Notes: generated by a model from the letters alone, not told the origin. Numbered from the stretch's first letter, positions 27,172 to 35,829 are shown. The stretch is 64,000 nt of DNA from Methanosarcina barkeri str. Wiesmoor (GCF_000969985.1 NZ_CP009526.1:1860001-1924000); one strand, 5' to 3'. Made by a program: numbers and translations.

Positions 27172-27792
27172 ATGTCCGACGAAAATCCAGAAAAGTTGTT
27201 TTTGCAGGAAAAACCCACTCGTGCGCTACTGTTTATAGGCTCAATGGGGAAAACCTATGCGTCTGTTATTTCTAAAGAGATAGACTCCACCTTTGCTCAT
27301 ACAACAAGGATCCTCGCGAAAATGGAACAGTGCGGACTTATACGATTCACATTTGAGGGGCGGATAAAGTTTGTCGAACTGACAGAATATGGAAGAGAGG
27401 TCGAAGCTGCTCTTAAAGATTTCAAGGATTTAATAGAAGAGAAGCCTTTGAAGGATAAGAAAGAGGAGTCCCGAGATACAGGTCCTGAAAGGGAAGAAAC
27501 TGCAGAAAAGGAAGGCGCTAAAGAACCTGAACAGGCAGAAGAGCTTGACCCTCTGAGTACTGAAATTTATGAGAAAATTCAAAAACTCAGGAACAAAATC
27601 GAAAGTATCCATAAGGATGCAGTAGAGCAGGGAGATAGTAAGGATACGATTTCCCGGAAACTTGGCCCTTATAGTCGGGACATTAAAAAACTCCAGAACC
27701 AGATTGAAAGGGCAGAAAGCCCCATTAATGAGACTGTGATCTCAGCCCTGGAAGAAAGTGAAAAGCTTCTGGAAGCTTACCTCAGGAGCTGA
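27172..27792 (+). CDS. Winged-helix DNA-binding protein with C-terminal coiled coil
   Basis: The first ~85 residues look like a winged helix: PTRALLFIGSMGKTYASVIS then AHTTRILAKMEQCGLIRFTF and the wing EGRIKFVELTEYGREVE. A very acidic/basic linker (about 90-125) leads to a helical, charged C-terminus (EIYEKIQKLRNKIESIH..., LQNQIERAES) likely to form a coiled coil. It resembles MarR/TrmB-type archaeal regulators, but the target is unknown. The DUF2110 gene follows closely on the same strand, so co-transcription is likely. Confidence 0.78.
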   Translation: MSDENPEKLFLQEKPTRALLFIGSMGKTYASVISKEIDSTFAHTTRILAKMEQCGLIRFTFEGRIKFVELTEYGREVEAALKDFKDLIEEKPLKDKKEESRDTGPEREETAEKEGAKEPEQAEELDPLSTEIYEKIQKLRNKIESIHKDAVEQGDSKDTISRKLGPYSRDIKKLQNQIERAESPINETVISALEESEKLLEAYLRS

Positions 27793-27849
27793 GGAATTGT
27801 TCAGTTCCCGGTAAAAACAAAGCAGAAGAGAGAATTGGTAGGAAAAAAT

Positions 27850-28545
27850 ATGATAAAAATTGTAACCCTCCAGCATATTTACGGAAAGAACCGGGAAAGG
27901 ATGGCTGGACTTTTGAAAACTCTTGTTGAGAATGAATTAAAAGACCTTGAAGTAAAATTTGAGATTTCTATTACCCCTGAAAACTGGACAGAGTTCACCC
28001 TTGAAGGCGAGGATGAGGAAGTGTCTGCGAATCTGCTGACTTCAAGATACGGGACGCCTGCAAAAAAAGCTGAACCCGGAAAGATTTACATGGGTTTTCT
28101 TCAGGCCTTCGGAGAGGAAGCTTTTCTGGTCAATATTGGGGTGCCTGTAAAAGTTGAAACCGAGGAACTGAAAGCTCTGGGCAGCGGAAAGCCAAAACAG
28201 CTTGCTTCTAGATTCGGCCTTATTCCCCATTTGCCGGTTGAGATTGAGATTATTGAAGCTAATAAGAATTTAAAAGCCCGCTTCACCAAAAAGCAGCTTG
28301 ATATCTGGTGGAGCTGGATAAAGGCAGCTACTGATAGGGTAACTGTTAATGGGGCAACCCGCTCAGAAATCAAAAGTGCAATTAAAAAAACAGGCCATGG
28401 AAGGGACATTTACGAAATTGAGCGCCTGGGGCTGTTGGAACATGCAATCGTGTGCCGGGAAAAAACCGATGGGCCTGGTATAGTTGCAGCAATAGGACCT
28501 CGTCTGAAATCCGAGATGGGAGTCGTAATCGGGACTGCTCACTGA
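27850..28545 (+). CDS. DUF2110 family protein
   Basis: This ~231-residue protein begins MIKIVTLQHIYGKNRERMAG and has GKIYMGFLQAFGEEAFLVNI, a middle IGVPVKVETEEL, and near the end GHGRDIYEIERLGLLEHAIV. This is the archaeal DUF2110 pattern. Its function is unknown; the conserved architecture is alternating beta/alpha and looks RNA/ribosome-related to me only by guess. ATG 27850 is preferred over TTG 27835 (ggtaggaaaaaat lies before it). Confidence 0.8.
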   Translation: MIKIVTLQHIYGKNRERMAGLLKTLVENELKDLEVKFEISITPENWTEFTLEGEDEEVSANLLTSRYGTPAKKAEPGKIYMGFLQAFGEEAFLVNIGVPVKVETEELKALGSGKPKQLASRFGLIPHLPVEIEIIEANKNLKARFTKKQLDIWWSWIKAATDRVTVNGATRSEIKSAIKKTGHGRDIYEIERLGLLEHAIVCREKTDGPGIVAAIGPRLKSEMGVVIGTAH

Positions 28546-28739
28546 TAGCTGTACTCTGACAGTGAAAATAGGATAAAGCTCGAAAAATAGGACAAAGCTC
28601 GAAAAAGAGCTGGCTTGGGAATAATTTTATAAGTCAGTCAGTTTTGAGAATACAATGCCGCTTAAAATGCGGAGTTACTAATAATAATACATATACTAAT
28701 AATAATTTATATGTAATACTGTCTATGTAGTAAAGAAAT

Positions 28740-29477
28740 TTATATTGTTATCTTAAAAAGGCAGTGTTCATGCCCTGATCCGTAACATTCGGTTTCGGTA
28801 ACTCTGTACTCCTTCTCGAGCTTTCCGTTAAGAATTCCTTCAATAATGCCTTCTGTTAAGGTGCAAAAGGGTTTTCCGATTACAGGTATTGATCTGGCTT
28901 TGAAATTATCTTCAACCTGGAGAGCAGGGATGTCCACAAGTACGGTAACCCTGCATTTCCCCTGGAATTCCAGAAAATTCCCGATTTCCCTCAGGAGTTC
29001 TTCAGGCGTTTCGGATTCAAAAATGGGAGAAATAGACCTTCCTAGATCGTTTCCTATCATTTTTACAACAGGGGTATTATCAATCCCATATGCTTCAAAG
29101 CCAAAGTAAAGCGCATGGAGCAGGATTTCTGTGAAACAGAACCTGTCGTTTCCGCATGAAGGAACCTTGTCCAGTAAACTTCTGTAATTCTCAATAAAAG
29201 GCTCCTGAGAACAGCCCATGTAGCGGGAAGTGAGATAATAAATCTTTCGGCGGCGATCTCCTGGGTCAAAGTTTTCTTCCACAAGCTCGCATGACCTTAG
29301 ATTGTTAAGGTGTACGGAAATAGTTGATTTGGCTTTTGCTGTAAATTTTACGATTTCATCAAACGACCTGGGTTCTTCCCTGAGCAAATTAAGGATCTGG
29401 AGTTTAACAGGACTGCCTATTGCTACCAGTCCCTTGTCATTGTAAAAAAATTCTGTTTTAGTCTCAGGTTTTGCCAT
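28740..29477 (-). CDS. ArsR-like regulator with V4R domain
   Basis: The N-terminus is a winged helix (GSPVKLQILNLLREEPRSFD, STISVHLNNLRSCELVEENF, RRRKIYYLTSRYMG). The C-terminal ~130 residues form a V4R-type ligand-binding domain, ending with GKPFCTLTEGIIEGIL and the cysteine-rich CYGSGHEHCLFKITI. V4R domains bind small hydrophobic or aromatic ligands. In Methanosarcina such ArsR-like proteins control methyltransferase or stress genes, but a specific target is not evident. It is divergent from the pspA operon, which may share a regulatory region with it. Confidence 0.85.
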   Translation of the reverse strand: MAKPETKTEFFYNDKGLVAIGSPVKLQILNLLREEPRSFDEIVKFTAKAKSTISVHLNNLRSCELVEENFDPGDRRRKIYYLTSRYMGCSQEPFIENYRSLLDKVPSCGNDRFCFTEILLHALYFGFEAYGIDNTPVVKMIGNDLGRSISPIFESETPEELLREIGNFLEFQGKCRVTVLVDIPALQVEDNFKARSIPVIGKPFCTLTEGIIEGILNGKLEKEYRVTETECYGSGHEHCLFKITI

Positions 29478-29733
29478 AATATCTTTAGATAAGTTGCATT
29501 TAGAATATATAAATCGTTCGCACGCCCACGAATAATCTCATAGTATATATATTTACGAATTTATAAATTTTTTTGATTATATAAGTTAACTCGAAAGTGA
29601 AATATTTTGTTTGGGAAAGGAAAGTTTGATTTGGGAATAAATATTTGGGGAGAAGTATACCTTATTCAAAAAAGAGAAATATTTGATTAGGGAGAATGAT
29701 TTATAAGTAGGAATATAGGTAAGCTAATTATTA

Positions 29734-29811
29734 TATTTCTAACGAAAACAAATAGACAGCAAGTATACCATAAATACCGGATGAAATGCCGGAAAGAATT
29801 TGTTAGAAATA
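29734..29811 (+). promoter_or_regulatory. Inverted repeat in the pspA leader
   Basis: TATTTCTAAC (29734-29743) and GTTAGAAATA (29802-29811) are perfect 10-bp inverted arms. Between them a smaller inverted repeat, CCGG-atgaaatg-CCGG (about 29777-29792), could nest inside. A TATA-like tttataag sits at ~29700, so the arms would lie in the pspA transcript leader. This could be an operator or an RNA structure that controls the psp operon. Confidence 0.45.
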
Positions 29812-29880
29812 ATAAAGAAAGAATGGAAACCGCAGATCTATTTGACTTGAGATCTTTAAAAAAAGCAAAGGGGAAAGTAC

Positions 29881-30633
29881 ATGGGATTATTCAAAAGGAT
29901 GGAGACAGTATTAAAATCGAAGATGAATACAGTGCTTAACAGGATGGAAGACCCACGGGAAACGCTGGACTATTCCTATGAGAAGCAGCTCGAACTTCTC
30001 CAGAACGTAAAGAGAGGAGTTGCGGAAGTTACAAGCTCAAAAAAGCGCCTCCAGCTCCAGCGTGCAAAACTGGTTCAAAATATAGACAAGCTTGAAAGGC
30101 AGGCAAAAGATGCAGTTGCCGCTGACCGTGAGGATCTCGCAAGGCTGGCCCTAGAGAGAAAAGCAGCCCTTGCACAGCAGGTCGAAGGGATCGATAGGGA
30201 AATTGCAGAGCTTGAGAAGCAGCAAGAAAAATTGATAGCTTCGGAAAAGCGCCTTTCAACGAAAGTGGAGATTTTCAGGACTCGAAAAGAGTCGGTTAAA
30301 GCTCAGTATTCAGCTGCTGAGGCCCAGGTGAAAATAAACGAATCTGTTACCGGTATCAGCGAAGAAATGGCAGATGTAGGCCTTGCGCTCGAAAGGGCCG
30401 AAAATAAAACCGAAGAAATGAAAGCGCGGGCTGAGGCGATTGACGAACTTATGGAAGCTGGCACACTCGAAGACCTTACAGGCGGCAGGGACGAAATTGA
30501 TAGGGAACTTTCAAAAATCAGTGCCCAGAGTAATGTAGAATCCGAACTCGCTAGGCTTAAGGCCGAGTCTGGAAAAGGGTCTGAAAAAGCGAAAACCGGA
30601 GAAGAAGGCACGGAAGAACGAAAGGAGGTCTGA
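29881..30633 (+). CDS. pspA: Phage shock protein A / IM30 family
   Basis: This 250-residue, mostly helical protein begins MGLFKRMETVLKSKMNTVLN and has the PspA motif RMEDPRETLDYSYEKQLELL. Long coiled-coil segments run from ~45 to 190. A gagg/aaaggggaaag-type Shine-Dalgarno precedes the ATG. PspA/Vipp1 proteins bind and remodel stressed membranes as ESCRT-III-like polymers. The C-terminus is polar and disordered. It is followed at once by the PspA-associated small protein (next feature). Confidence 0.93.
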   Translation: MGLFKRMETVLKSKMNTVLNRMEDPRETLDYSYEKQLELLQNVKRGVAEVTSSKKRLQLQRAKLVQNIDKLERQAKDAVAADREDLARLALERKAALAQQVEGIDREIAELEKQQEKLIASEKRLSTKVEIFRTRKESVKAQYSAAEAQVKINESVTGISEEMADVGLALERAENKTEEMKARAEAIDELMEAGTLEDLTGGRDEIDRELSKISAQSNVESELARLKAESGKGSEKAKTGEEGTEERKEV

Positions 30634-30635
30634 AG

Positions 30636-30914
30636 TTGATAATCAGGATTATGGGTGAAGGCCAGTACAGGGCACCTGAAGCTCTCTGTGACGAACTGAA
30701 CCAGATTGATAACCGGATCGTTGTTCTTGTTGAGGAAGGAAAAGTCGAGGAGTTCCGAAGCGAACTTGCCAGATTGATCTCCAAAATAAAAGAAAAAGGG
30801 GAGCCAATTGAAGCGGAAGAGCTTCTGGAATCCGACATTATCGTACCCCCTGAGGACCTAAGCCTTGAGGAAGCAAAAGACGTGTTTAAAGGCGCAGGAA
30901 TCTTTGAGGATTGA
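30636..30914 (+). CDS. PspA-associated protein (PspAA-type)
   Basis: This 92-residue protein starts at TTG 30636, 3 nt after the pspA stop, with gaggtct upstream. It has IRIMGEGQYRAPEALCDELN and NRIVVLVEEGKVEEFRSELA, then a PEDLSLEEAKDVFKGAG end. PspAA-type domains accompany pspA in archaea and many bacteria and probably modulate its membrane polymer. No PspC, PspF or other partner is encoded nearby, so this two-gene form is the minimal psp unit. Confidence 0.85.
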   Translation: MIIRIMGEGQYRAPEALCDELNQIDNRIVVLVEEGKVEEFRSELARLISKIKEKGEPIEAEELLESDIIVPPEDLSLEEAKDVFKGAGIFED

Positions 30915-31071
30915 AGCTGTAACCTAAGAACAATTAATAATAAGCCCTAAAAAATCTACGAACAATTAAGAACAAATCTCAGAACAAGCCCTAACAAATT
31001 AAAGAATGAATCTAAAAAAAATAATTTTTCGGCACCGATAATAAGAAATAGCAGGCCCTAAAGGCCTGCGT

Positions 31072-31512
31072 TCACCGAATAACCATTACTGGAATCCTTG
31101 AATGCCTTACGACCTTTTCTGCAACACTGCCAATTAGGAATTTTTTGATACCTGTAAGACCATGTGTGCCCATTACTATAAGGTCAATATTGTTTTCCTG
31201 GGCATATTCAAGGATCTCATCAGTAGGAATGCCTTTCAGGAATACGGGCTTGACTTTAACCCCGGTTTTTTCTCCCATTTTTTCCACATCGCCAATTGCA
31301 GCTTTTCCTTGATTCTTAAGATATTCTTCCAGTCCTTCGCTCCAACCTTTAACTGTTCGCGTAGCTAATGCATGCTGAGTTGAAATTACATAAAGGGCAT
31401 GCACTTCAGCACAAGCCATCTTTGCAAGATTCATTCCATAAGAAGTTGCTTTTTCTGCATTTTCCGAGCCGTCGGTTGCAATCAGAATTCTTTTGAAATG
31501 ACTTACTTCCGT
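31072..31512 (-). CDS. Universal stress protein, probable non-ATG start
   Basis: The visible C-terminal part has the Usp ATP-binding signature GTHGLTGIKKFLIGSVAEKV. The first ATG (31434) would drop the usual N-terminal strand, but the frame is open upstream and reads FKRILIATDGSENAEKATSY. In the ~80 bp between that stretch and a TAA stop there is no ATG, GTG or TTG. A gggag Shine-Dalgarno (~31521-31525) sits 8 nt before ACG at 31512. I therefore place the start at ACG 31512 with moderate confidence. A TATA-like tatata at 31545 supports a short leader. Confidence 0.8.
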   Translation of the reverse strand, partial: TEVSHFKRILIATDGSENAEKATSYGMNLAKMACAEVHALYVISTQHALATRTVKGWSEGLEEYLKNQGKAAIGDVEKMGEKTGVKVKPVFLKGIPTDEILEYAQENNIDLIVMGTHGLTGIKKFLIGSVAEKVVRHSRIPVMVIR

Positions 31513-31748
31513 TCTATCCGCTCCCTTTTATGATATGATAAAGGTATATATTTTATCCTTGCTTTAAAATTCATCTATTCTTATTCTAGAGTAATATACC
31601 TTAAAATTTAACTCTAATGCGTGAAATCCCCTTCTTCGCCAGCTTCCGTTGAGAACCGGCAGGTGGCAGGTGGGGGATGAAAGCCGTCAAGTTCAAAGAA
31701 TACTCTTTAACAAAAATTATTTATTTTTTTAAACTCTATTACTCTCGG

Positions 31749-32861
31749 ATGTTAAAAGCCTATAAATACCGAGTCTACCCCAACAAAGATCAGAAAAGAC
31801 TTATAAAAGTACATTTTGGAGCTTGTAGATTTGTCTATAATTGGGCTTTAGAACAGAAGATTAAAACTTATGAACAATACAATAAATCCATCTCACGGTT
31901 TGACTTACAACGAATTTTAGTTCATGAAGTAAAACCTGCTAATGAATGGTTGAAAGAAGCTAATTCTCAGTCTTTGTTGGCATGTTTAGTAAACGTGGAA
32001 TCAGCTTTTACCAGGTTTTTCAGGGAAAAGAAAGGATTTCCCAGGTTCAAATCTAAGAAAAATCCTGTTCAATCATATCAAATGCCACAACATTATACAG
32101 TAGATTTTGAAAAGAGTCTTGTAAAACTTCCTAAAATTGGAGAAGTTAAAGCAATTCTTCACAGGCGGTTTGAAGGCACTCTGAAAACAGCAACCATATC
32201 AAAGACCTGCACAGGAAAATACTATCTCAGTATTCTTGTTGAAGACGGAAAAGAACTCCCTGTAAAACAGGAATTCTCAGAATCTACTACAGTGGGAATA
32301 GATGTTGGTATCAAGGATTTTGCAGTTCTTTCTACAGGTGAAAAGGTTGAGAACCCTAAATACCTGAAAAATTCTCTTATCCGGTTGAAAGTTCTGCAAA
32401 AAAGAGTAAGTAGAAAAGTTAAAGGTTCTAAAAATCGAGAGAAAGCGAAACTGTTACTTTCAAAACTCCACGAAAAAATAAGCAATCAGAGAAATGATTT
32501 CCAGCATAAACTCTCTTCTAAACTTATTAGCGAGAACCAAGCTATTGCTCTGGAAACTCTGAATAAAGGGATGCAGAAGAACCACTGTCTTGCACAGGCT
32601 CTAATTGATTCTGCATGGAGTAGTTTTGTTACAAAGTTGGAGTATAAAGCAGATTGGTTCGGTAAAACTATCCTGAGAATAGGAAGATTTGAACCATCTT
32701 CTAAACTTTGTAGTGTTTGCGGATATTATAACTCTAATCTGACTCTTGATGCTAGAGAATGGGAATGTCCTGATTGTAAAACAAAACATGATAGAGACAT
32801 TAATGCTGCAATCAATATCAAAAAATTCTCACTTCAAGATCAAAATCTTATAGTTATTTGA
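31749..32861 (+). CDS. tnpB: TnpB RNA-guided nuclease (copy 2, solitary)
   Basis: This ~370-residue protein begins MLKAYKYRVYPNKDQKRLIK and is collinear with copy 1. Its RuvC residues are intact: VGIDVGIKDFAVL, AIALETLNKGM and KTKHDRDINAAINI, with the zinc pairs CSVCGYYN...CPDCK. Copy 2 is one residue shorter in the loop after the catalytic Glu (ETLN-KGM against ETLNVKGM). The ORF extends upstream to 31677, but the ATG at 31749 gives the normal N-terminus. A short direct repeat, tatagttatttgacac, is duplicated across its stop codon. Confidence 0.92.
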   Translation: MLKAYKYRVYPNKDQKRLIKVHFGACRFVYNWALEQKIKTYEQYNKSISRFDLQRILVHEVKPANEWLKEANSQSLLACLVNVESAFTRFFREKKGFPRFKSKKNPVQSYQMPQHYTVDFEKSLVKLPKIGEVKAILHRRFEGTLKTATISKTCTGKYYLSILVEDGKELPVKQEFSESTTVGIDVGIKDFAVLSTGEKVENPKYLKNSLIRLKVLQKRVSRKVKGSKNREKAKLLLSKLHEKISNQRNDFQHKLSSKLISENQAIALETLNKGMQKNHCLAQALIDSAWSSFVTKLEYKADWFGKTILRIGRFEPSSKLCSVCGYYNSNLTLDAREWECPDCKTKHDRDINAAINIKKFSLQDQNLIVI

Positions 32862-33000
32862 CACTATTATAGTTATTTGACACCTGCAGAACGCGGGGAA
32901 GGGCCTGGGGACTTGTTCTCAAAAGAGAAAGGAATGAACCAGGAAGCTTCTCCCCCGAAACTGAACCGAAAGGCGAAGAATTAAGGGAGATGTCGTTCAT
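32862..33000 (+). ncRNA. Candidate TnpB omega (re)RNA scaffold, copy 2
   Basis: After tnpB the sequence acacctgcagaacgcgggga and the next ~45 nt align with the copy-1 region. The hairpin TTCTC-aaaa-GAGAA (32916-32929) replaces CCCTC/GAGGG. Further 3', TCTCCC and GGGAGA arms (about 32950-32990) form the terminal hairpin before the element end. A guide would begin near 33001 (atcagatactttattt). Evidence is comparative; expression is unproven. Confidence 0.7.
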
Positions 33001-33139
33001 ATCAGATACTTTATTTAACAGCGGATAATATTTGTTCAATGTATTCTAAAGTATAATCTGAAATTTAAATGAAAGATATTTATAGGAGTGAAAAGTCCTG
33101 AGTATTTTTATTGAAATTCACGAATTAAGGTGGTAGATT

Positions 33140-33607
33140 TTGTCAAAAAAACGAATCTTAGTTGTCCTGCTCATTCTTGCAGCATTTCTCAGCTTTGGTT
33201 GCGCCGGTAAAGGGAGAACGAATTTATCGGTCTCAAATAATGAGACAGAAATAAACGTCAGTTTTCCTAATTCAGGCGAGGGCAGCTGGTGCCCTGTAGG
33301 TTCTCAGCTTCAGGTCAAAGACCCGACTACCGGAAAAATCCTGAGTTTGACAATTACCGGAACCGAAAAATTTGAAAACAAAACTCTCTGTAAAGCTTGT
33401 TTAGAAACCGGTACTGAAGGAAACATTTCTAGATTCGAATATATGTGGTCCGAAGATAAGAATACCACGATCTGGACAAAGTACGGCGCGGATGGAAATA
33501 TCTCAATGAGATTCATCAACGTGGACGGAAAAAAGACAATAATTGATGGAGCCGGAAGGACGCTTGAGTTTGGAAACTCGGAAGAAGTTTCATCAAATCC
33601 AGTATGA
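33140..33607 (+). CDS. Small lipoprotein of unknown function (155 aa)
   Basis: A TTG start follows ggtggtag. The signal peptide ILVVLLILAAFLSFGC ends in a lipobox, so the protein is likely lipid-anchored outside the cell. The mature part has several N-x-S/T sequons (NNETEINVSF, GNISRFEY, NTTIWTKYG) and about three cysteines (SWCPVG, CKACLETG). It is beta-rich and no domain family is recognised. It lies next to the tnpB element and near IS debris. Confidence 0.75.
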   Translation: MSKKRILVVLLILAAFLSFGCAGKGRTNLSVSNNETEINVSFPNSGEGSWCPVGSQLQVKDPTTGKILSLTITGTEKFENKTLCKACLETGTEGNISRFEYMWSEDKNTTIWTKYGADGNISMRFINVDGKKTIIDGAGRTLEFGNSEEVSSNPV

Positions 33608-34236
33608 AAAGGGTCAACGTTTTTCTTTTTTCTTGCTTTCCACAAAAAATGGACTTATCTCTCCCGTTTTTACCATTTTATGCTTTCACTGACTCAATAT
33701 CAAAATCCAGTGATGAACATAAAATTAAAAATTACTATATTTTGTCCTAGATTCGGCAGGTTAACGCAACTAGAGATATATATTTTCATATTTCTCTCCC
33801 ATGAGATTCAATATTTTTCCAGTGGATTTTTTCCATATTTTAGGAAGTTTCTCATCGATCAGTTTGTCAACTTCAAGCTCTCGGTAAACTCCAGCAATGA
33901 GACCAAGATGACCTAAAAATCTTGTACGTTTTATTGAGGGTTCAACTCTTCAACTGTTGTTTTTATCTGCCATGGAAGATCAAGAAATATGGAAATTAAA
34001 AGAAATATGGAAATTAAAAGAAATATGGAAATTAAAAGAAATATGGAAATTAATTACGAGTTTATCCCATAATTAAAAACCGCTTCTCTAAATGTCGAAT
34101 CGGGAATGATCAATGGTTTTCAGATCACGGAAAATAGTTCTGAAACTTTTATCTATTAGAGGATAAAATTGGTTTTGGGATAGGTTCTATATTAACTTAT
34201 ATGTTTATCTGCCGAATCTAGGATAATAGAAGTAAC
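33608..34236. other. Intergenic region holding an IS remnant
   Basis: This ~630-bp gap contains the internally deleted IS element (33745-34223), the 18-bp tandem repeat within it, and no intact gene. Confidence 0.6.
33745..34223 (-). mobile_element. Internally deleted IS1634-like element with 15-bp ends
   Basis: Perfect ends TCCTAGATTCGGCAG (33745-33759) and its inverse (34209-34223) enclose 479 bp. On the minus strand the interior reads GHLGLIAGVYRELEVDKLID followed by a truncated KLPKIWKK, a DUF4277-like transposase N-terminus. Nearby, 34171-34187 (ggttttgggataggttc) resembles the other IS1634-like ends. The catalytic part is lost. An 18-bp unit (aaatatggaaattaaaag) repeats three and a half times at 33985-34052. 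Confidence 0.65.
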
Positions 34237-34935
34237 TTACCACAAAAATGGAATTAATCTATAACGAACTCTTTGACAGTATTCTGTATAGCCTTGTAGA
34301 TTTTGAGATAGAAACTTTTCTTCATCAAGAAGTCTCCAGATAATTACCAGTGTAAGGGGAATGAATATAAGTAAGCTCCACCACGATCCAAGCGCGAGAG
34401 GGGTGCCTAACATTATGATGAGACCACTCACATACAGTGGATGCCGAACTATACTATACGGTCCAGTTGTTATTACTTTTTGATTAGTGGTTACTTCAAC
34501 AATTGAAGATGCAAAAGCGTTTTCTCTGAAGACAAGAAAGAGTAGAAAAAATCCTGACACTACAAGAATGTCTCCCAGAACTACAATGCAGAAAGGGATG
34601 TGCGACCAACCAAAACGATGGTCAAATGCGGAAATAACGAGAAAGGCAATAAATAATAAGATAACAAAAAAATGCGTAATCTTCTGAATTTTTTCTTTTT
34701 CAGCGCCTGGCCCCGCATTAACCCTACGAGCCAGAAGTTCAGGGTTTGTCTTCCATAAATAAAACGTAATCGTCGCTGATGATACAACGTATATAATTGA
34801 ATAAACCCACGCTTGCCAAAAATTAAATGAACCTGCAGGAGCGAAAAGGAACAAAACGATGATGACAATCAGCTCTACAAAGCTAAGCAGAGTTTTTATT
34901 TTTAGACTAGAAGTGGTTTTGTCAGCAGTACTCAT
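34237..34935 (-). CDS. ICMT/PEMT-like membrane methyltransferase
   Basis: This 232-residue membrane protein has about five helices. It has the isoprenylcysteine carboxyl methyltransferase-type core TTGPYSIVRHPLYVSGLIIM, with the RHP motif and C-terminal E..L segment, ending YTEYCQRVRYRLIPFLW. In this superfamily the enzyme methylates a phospholipid, isoprenyl or protein C-terminal carboxyl group with SAM. The substrate in archaea is not known. The protease gene (matrixin) follows on the same strand after a short gap, so they might be co-transcribed. Confidence 0.85.
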   Translation of the reverse strand: MSTADKTTSSLKIKTLLSFVELIVIIVLFLFAPAGSFNFWQAWVYSIIYVVSSATITFYLWKTNPELLARRVNAGPGAEKEKIQKITHFFVILLFIAFLVISAFDHRFGWSHIPFCIVVLGDILVVSGFFLLFLVFRENAFASSIVEVTTNQKVITTGPYSIVRHPLYVSGLIIMLGTPLALGSWWSLLIFIPLTLVIIWRLLDEEKFLSQNLQGYTEYCQRVRYRLIPFLW

Positions 34936-35009
34936 TCAATTAACTCTCCTCTATTGTGGAAATTACAGCTGTGGAAGTTACAGCTGGTAATCACTTTTCG
35001 GATAAGCTC

Positions 35010-35684
35010 TTATTTAGCAATGCGTCCTAATATGTAGCTTACAGAGAGGAAGACGGCAATAGCAAGAATGGCGTAAATTACAAAAAGCAAAAGTGAACCG
35101 TACTTACTCAGGATAGAATTTGTGTTATTTATCTGCTCGTTTGTCGGATACATAATATCTTGCTTGTCATTACTGTGATCCAACCCCAGGGCATGCCCCA
35201 ATTCATGTTTTGCAATGGCGAACATTGCAGTATCAGTATATGGGACCCACTCTCCCCATTGAGAAAATCCAACTCCAAGCGTTATATCTACGCGTATAAA
35301 TCGTCCATTGACACTATATGGAATGGCATCACCTGCAACTCCAGAAGGGACACCCTGTTCTTTCTGCAGGTCTTCGACCCATCTTATCCTGATATCAGCT
35401 TTTTCGGAATCTACGATTTTAAAAACAGGGGTATAGTCCAGTTTTCCATTTCCTCCTTCTTCCCAGTAATTCAGAGATTTTTGTACCTGTGTGTAATAAG
35501 TAGGACTATAATGTGGAGGAACACTTTTGTTGTCTATATACACGGTGATAGGAGAATGATCCCATGGGTGATCTAAAATTCTTGGATAATTAAACTCAGA
35601 AGCTGCCGGGGTAATGGGCAAAATAAGTGCCGTTAGCAATAGTAAAAAGAGTAATCTTACTCCGGGAATAATGTTTCGGGTAAT
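35010..35684 (-). CDS. Matrixin-type metalloprotease, membrane-anchored, probable ATT start
   Basis: The catalytic zinc site is HELGHALGLDHSNDKQDIMY, the long HExxHxxGxxH with a following Met-turn (M). The rest of the domain has FQKSLNYWEEGGNG-like beta strands. A C-terminal helix LLLFVIYAILAIAVFLSVSY would anchor it. The first ATG/GTG/TTG is a TTG (35639) inside the signal peptide. Upstream the frame continues with IIPGVRLLLFLLLLTALILP, a full signal sequence. A ggagg lies at 35694-35698, nine nt before ATT 35684, so an ATT start is the best fit. Confidence 0.83.
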   Translation of the reverse strand: MTRNIIPGVRLLFLLLLTALILPITPAASEFNYPRILDHPWDHSPITVYIDNKSVPPHYSPTYYTQVQKSLNYWEEGGNGKLDYTPVFKIVDSEKADIRIRWVEDLQKEQGVPSGVAGDAIPYSVNGRFIRVDITLGVGFSQWGEWVPYTDTAMFAIAKHELGHALGLDHSNDKQDIMYPTNEQINNTNSILSKYGSLLLFVIYAILAIAVFLSVSYILGRIAK

Positions 35685-35829
35685 ATGAATCTGCCTCCGT
35701 ATTATTAGTTAAATGATCCTGAGAACTTTAATTCGATATTATCAACAAAACACACTTAAAAGCAATTGCTGATCTACAAAGGAACTAAGAGCAATCTGCA
35801 AAGAAGAAATGTGAGACAATTGATCTGGC

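Larger units (their letters stand above)
31615..33000 (+). mobile_element. Solitary tnpB element of IS605/IS1341 type
   Basis: The left part has gcgtgaaatccccttcttcg, matching GCGTRAAAYCCCCT of the first element. An inverted ATCCCC/GGGGAT pair around 31626-31677 resembles the end hairpin. The right end is taken at GTTCAT near 33000, where a hairpin TCTCCC...GGGAGA (about 32950-32990) precedes it. There is no tnpA, so movement would need a transposase in trans. Confidence 0.75.
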
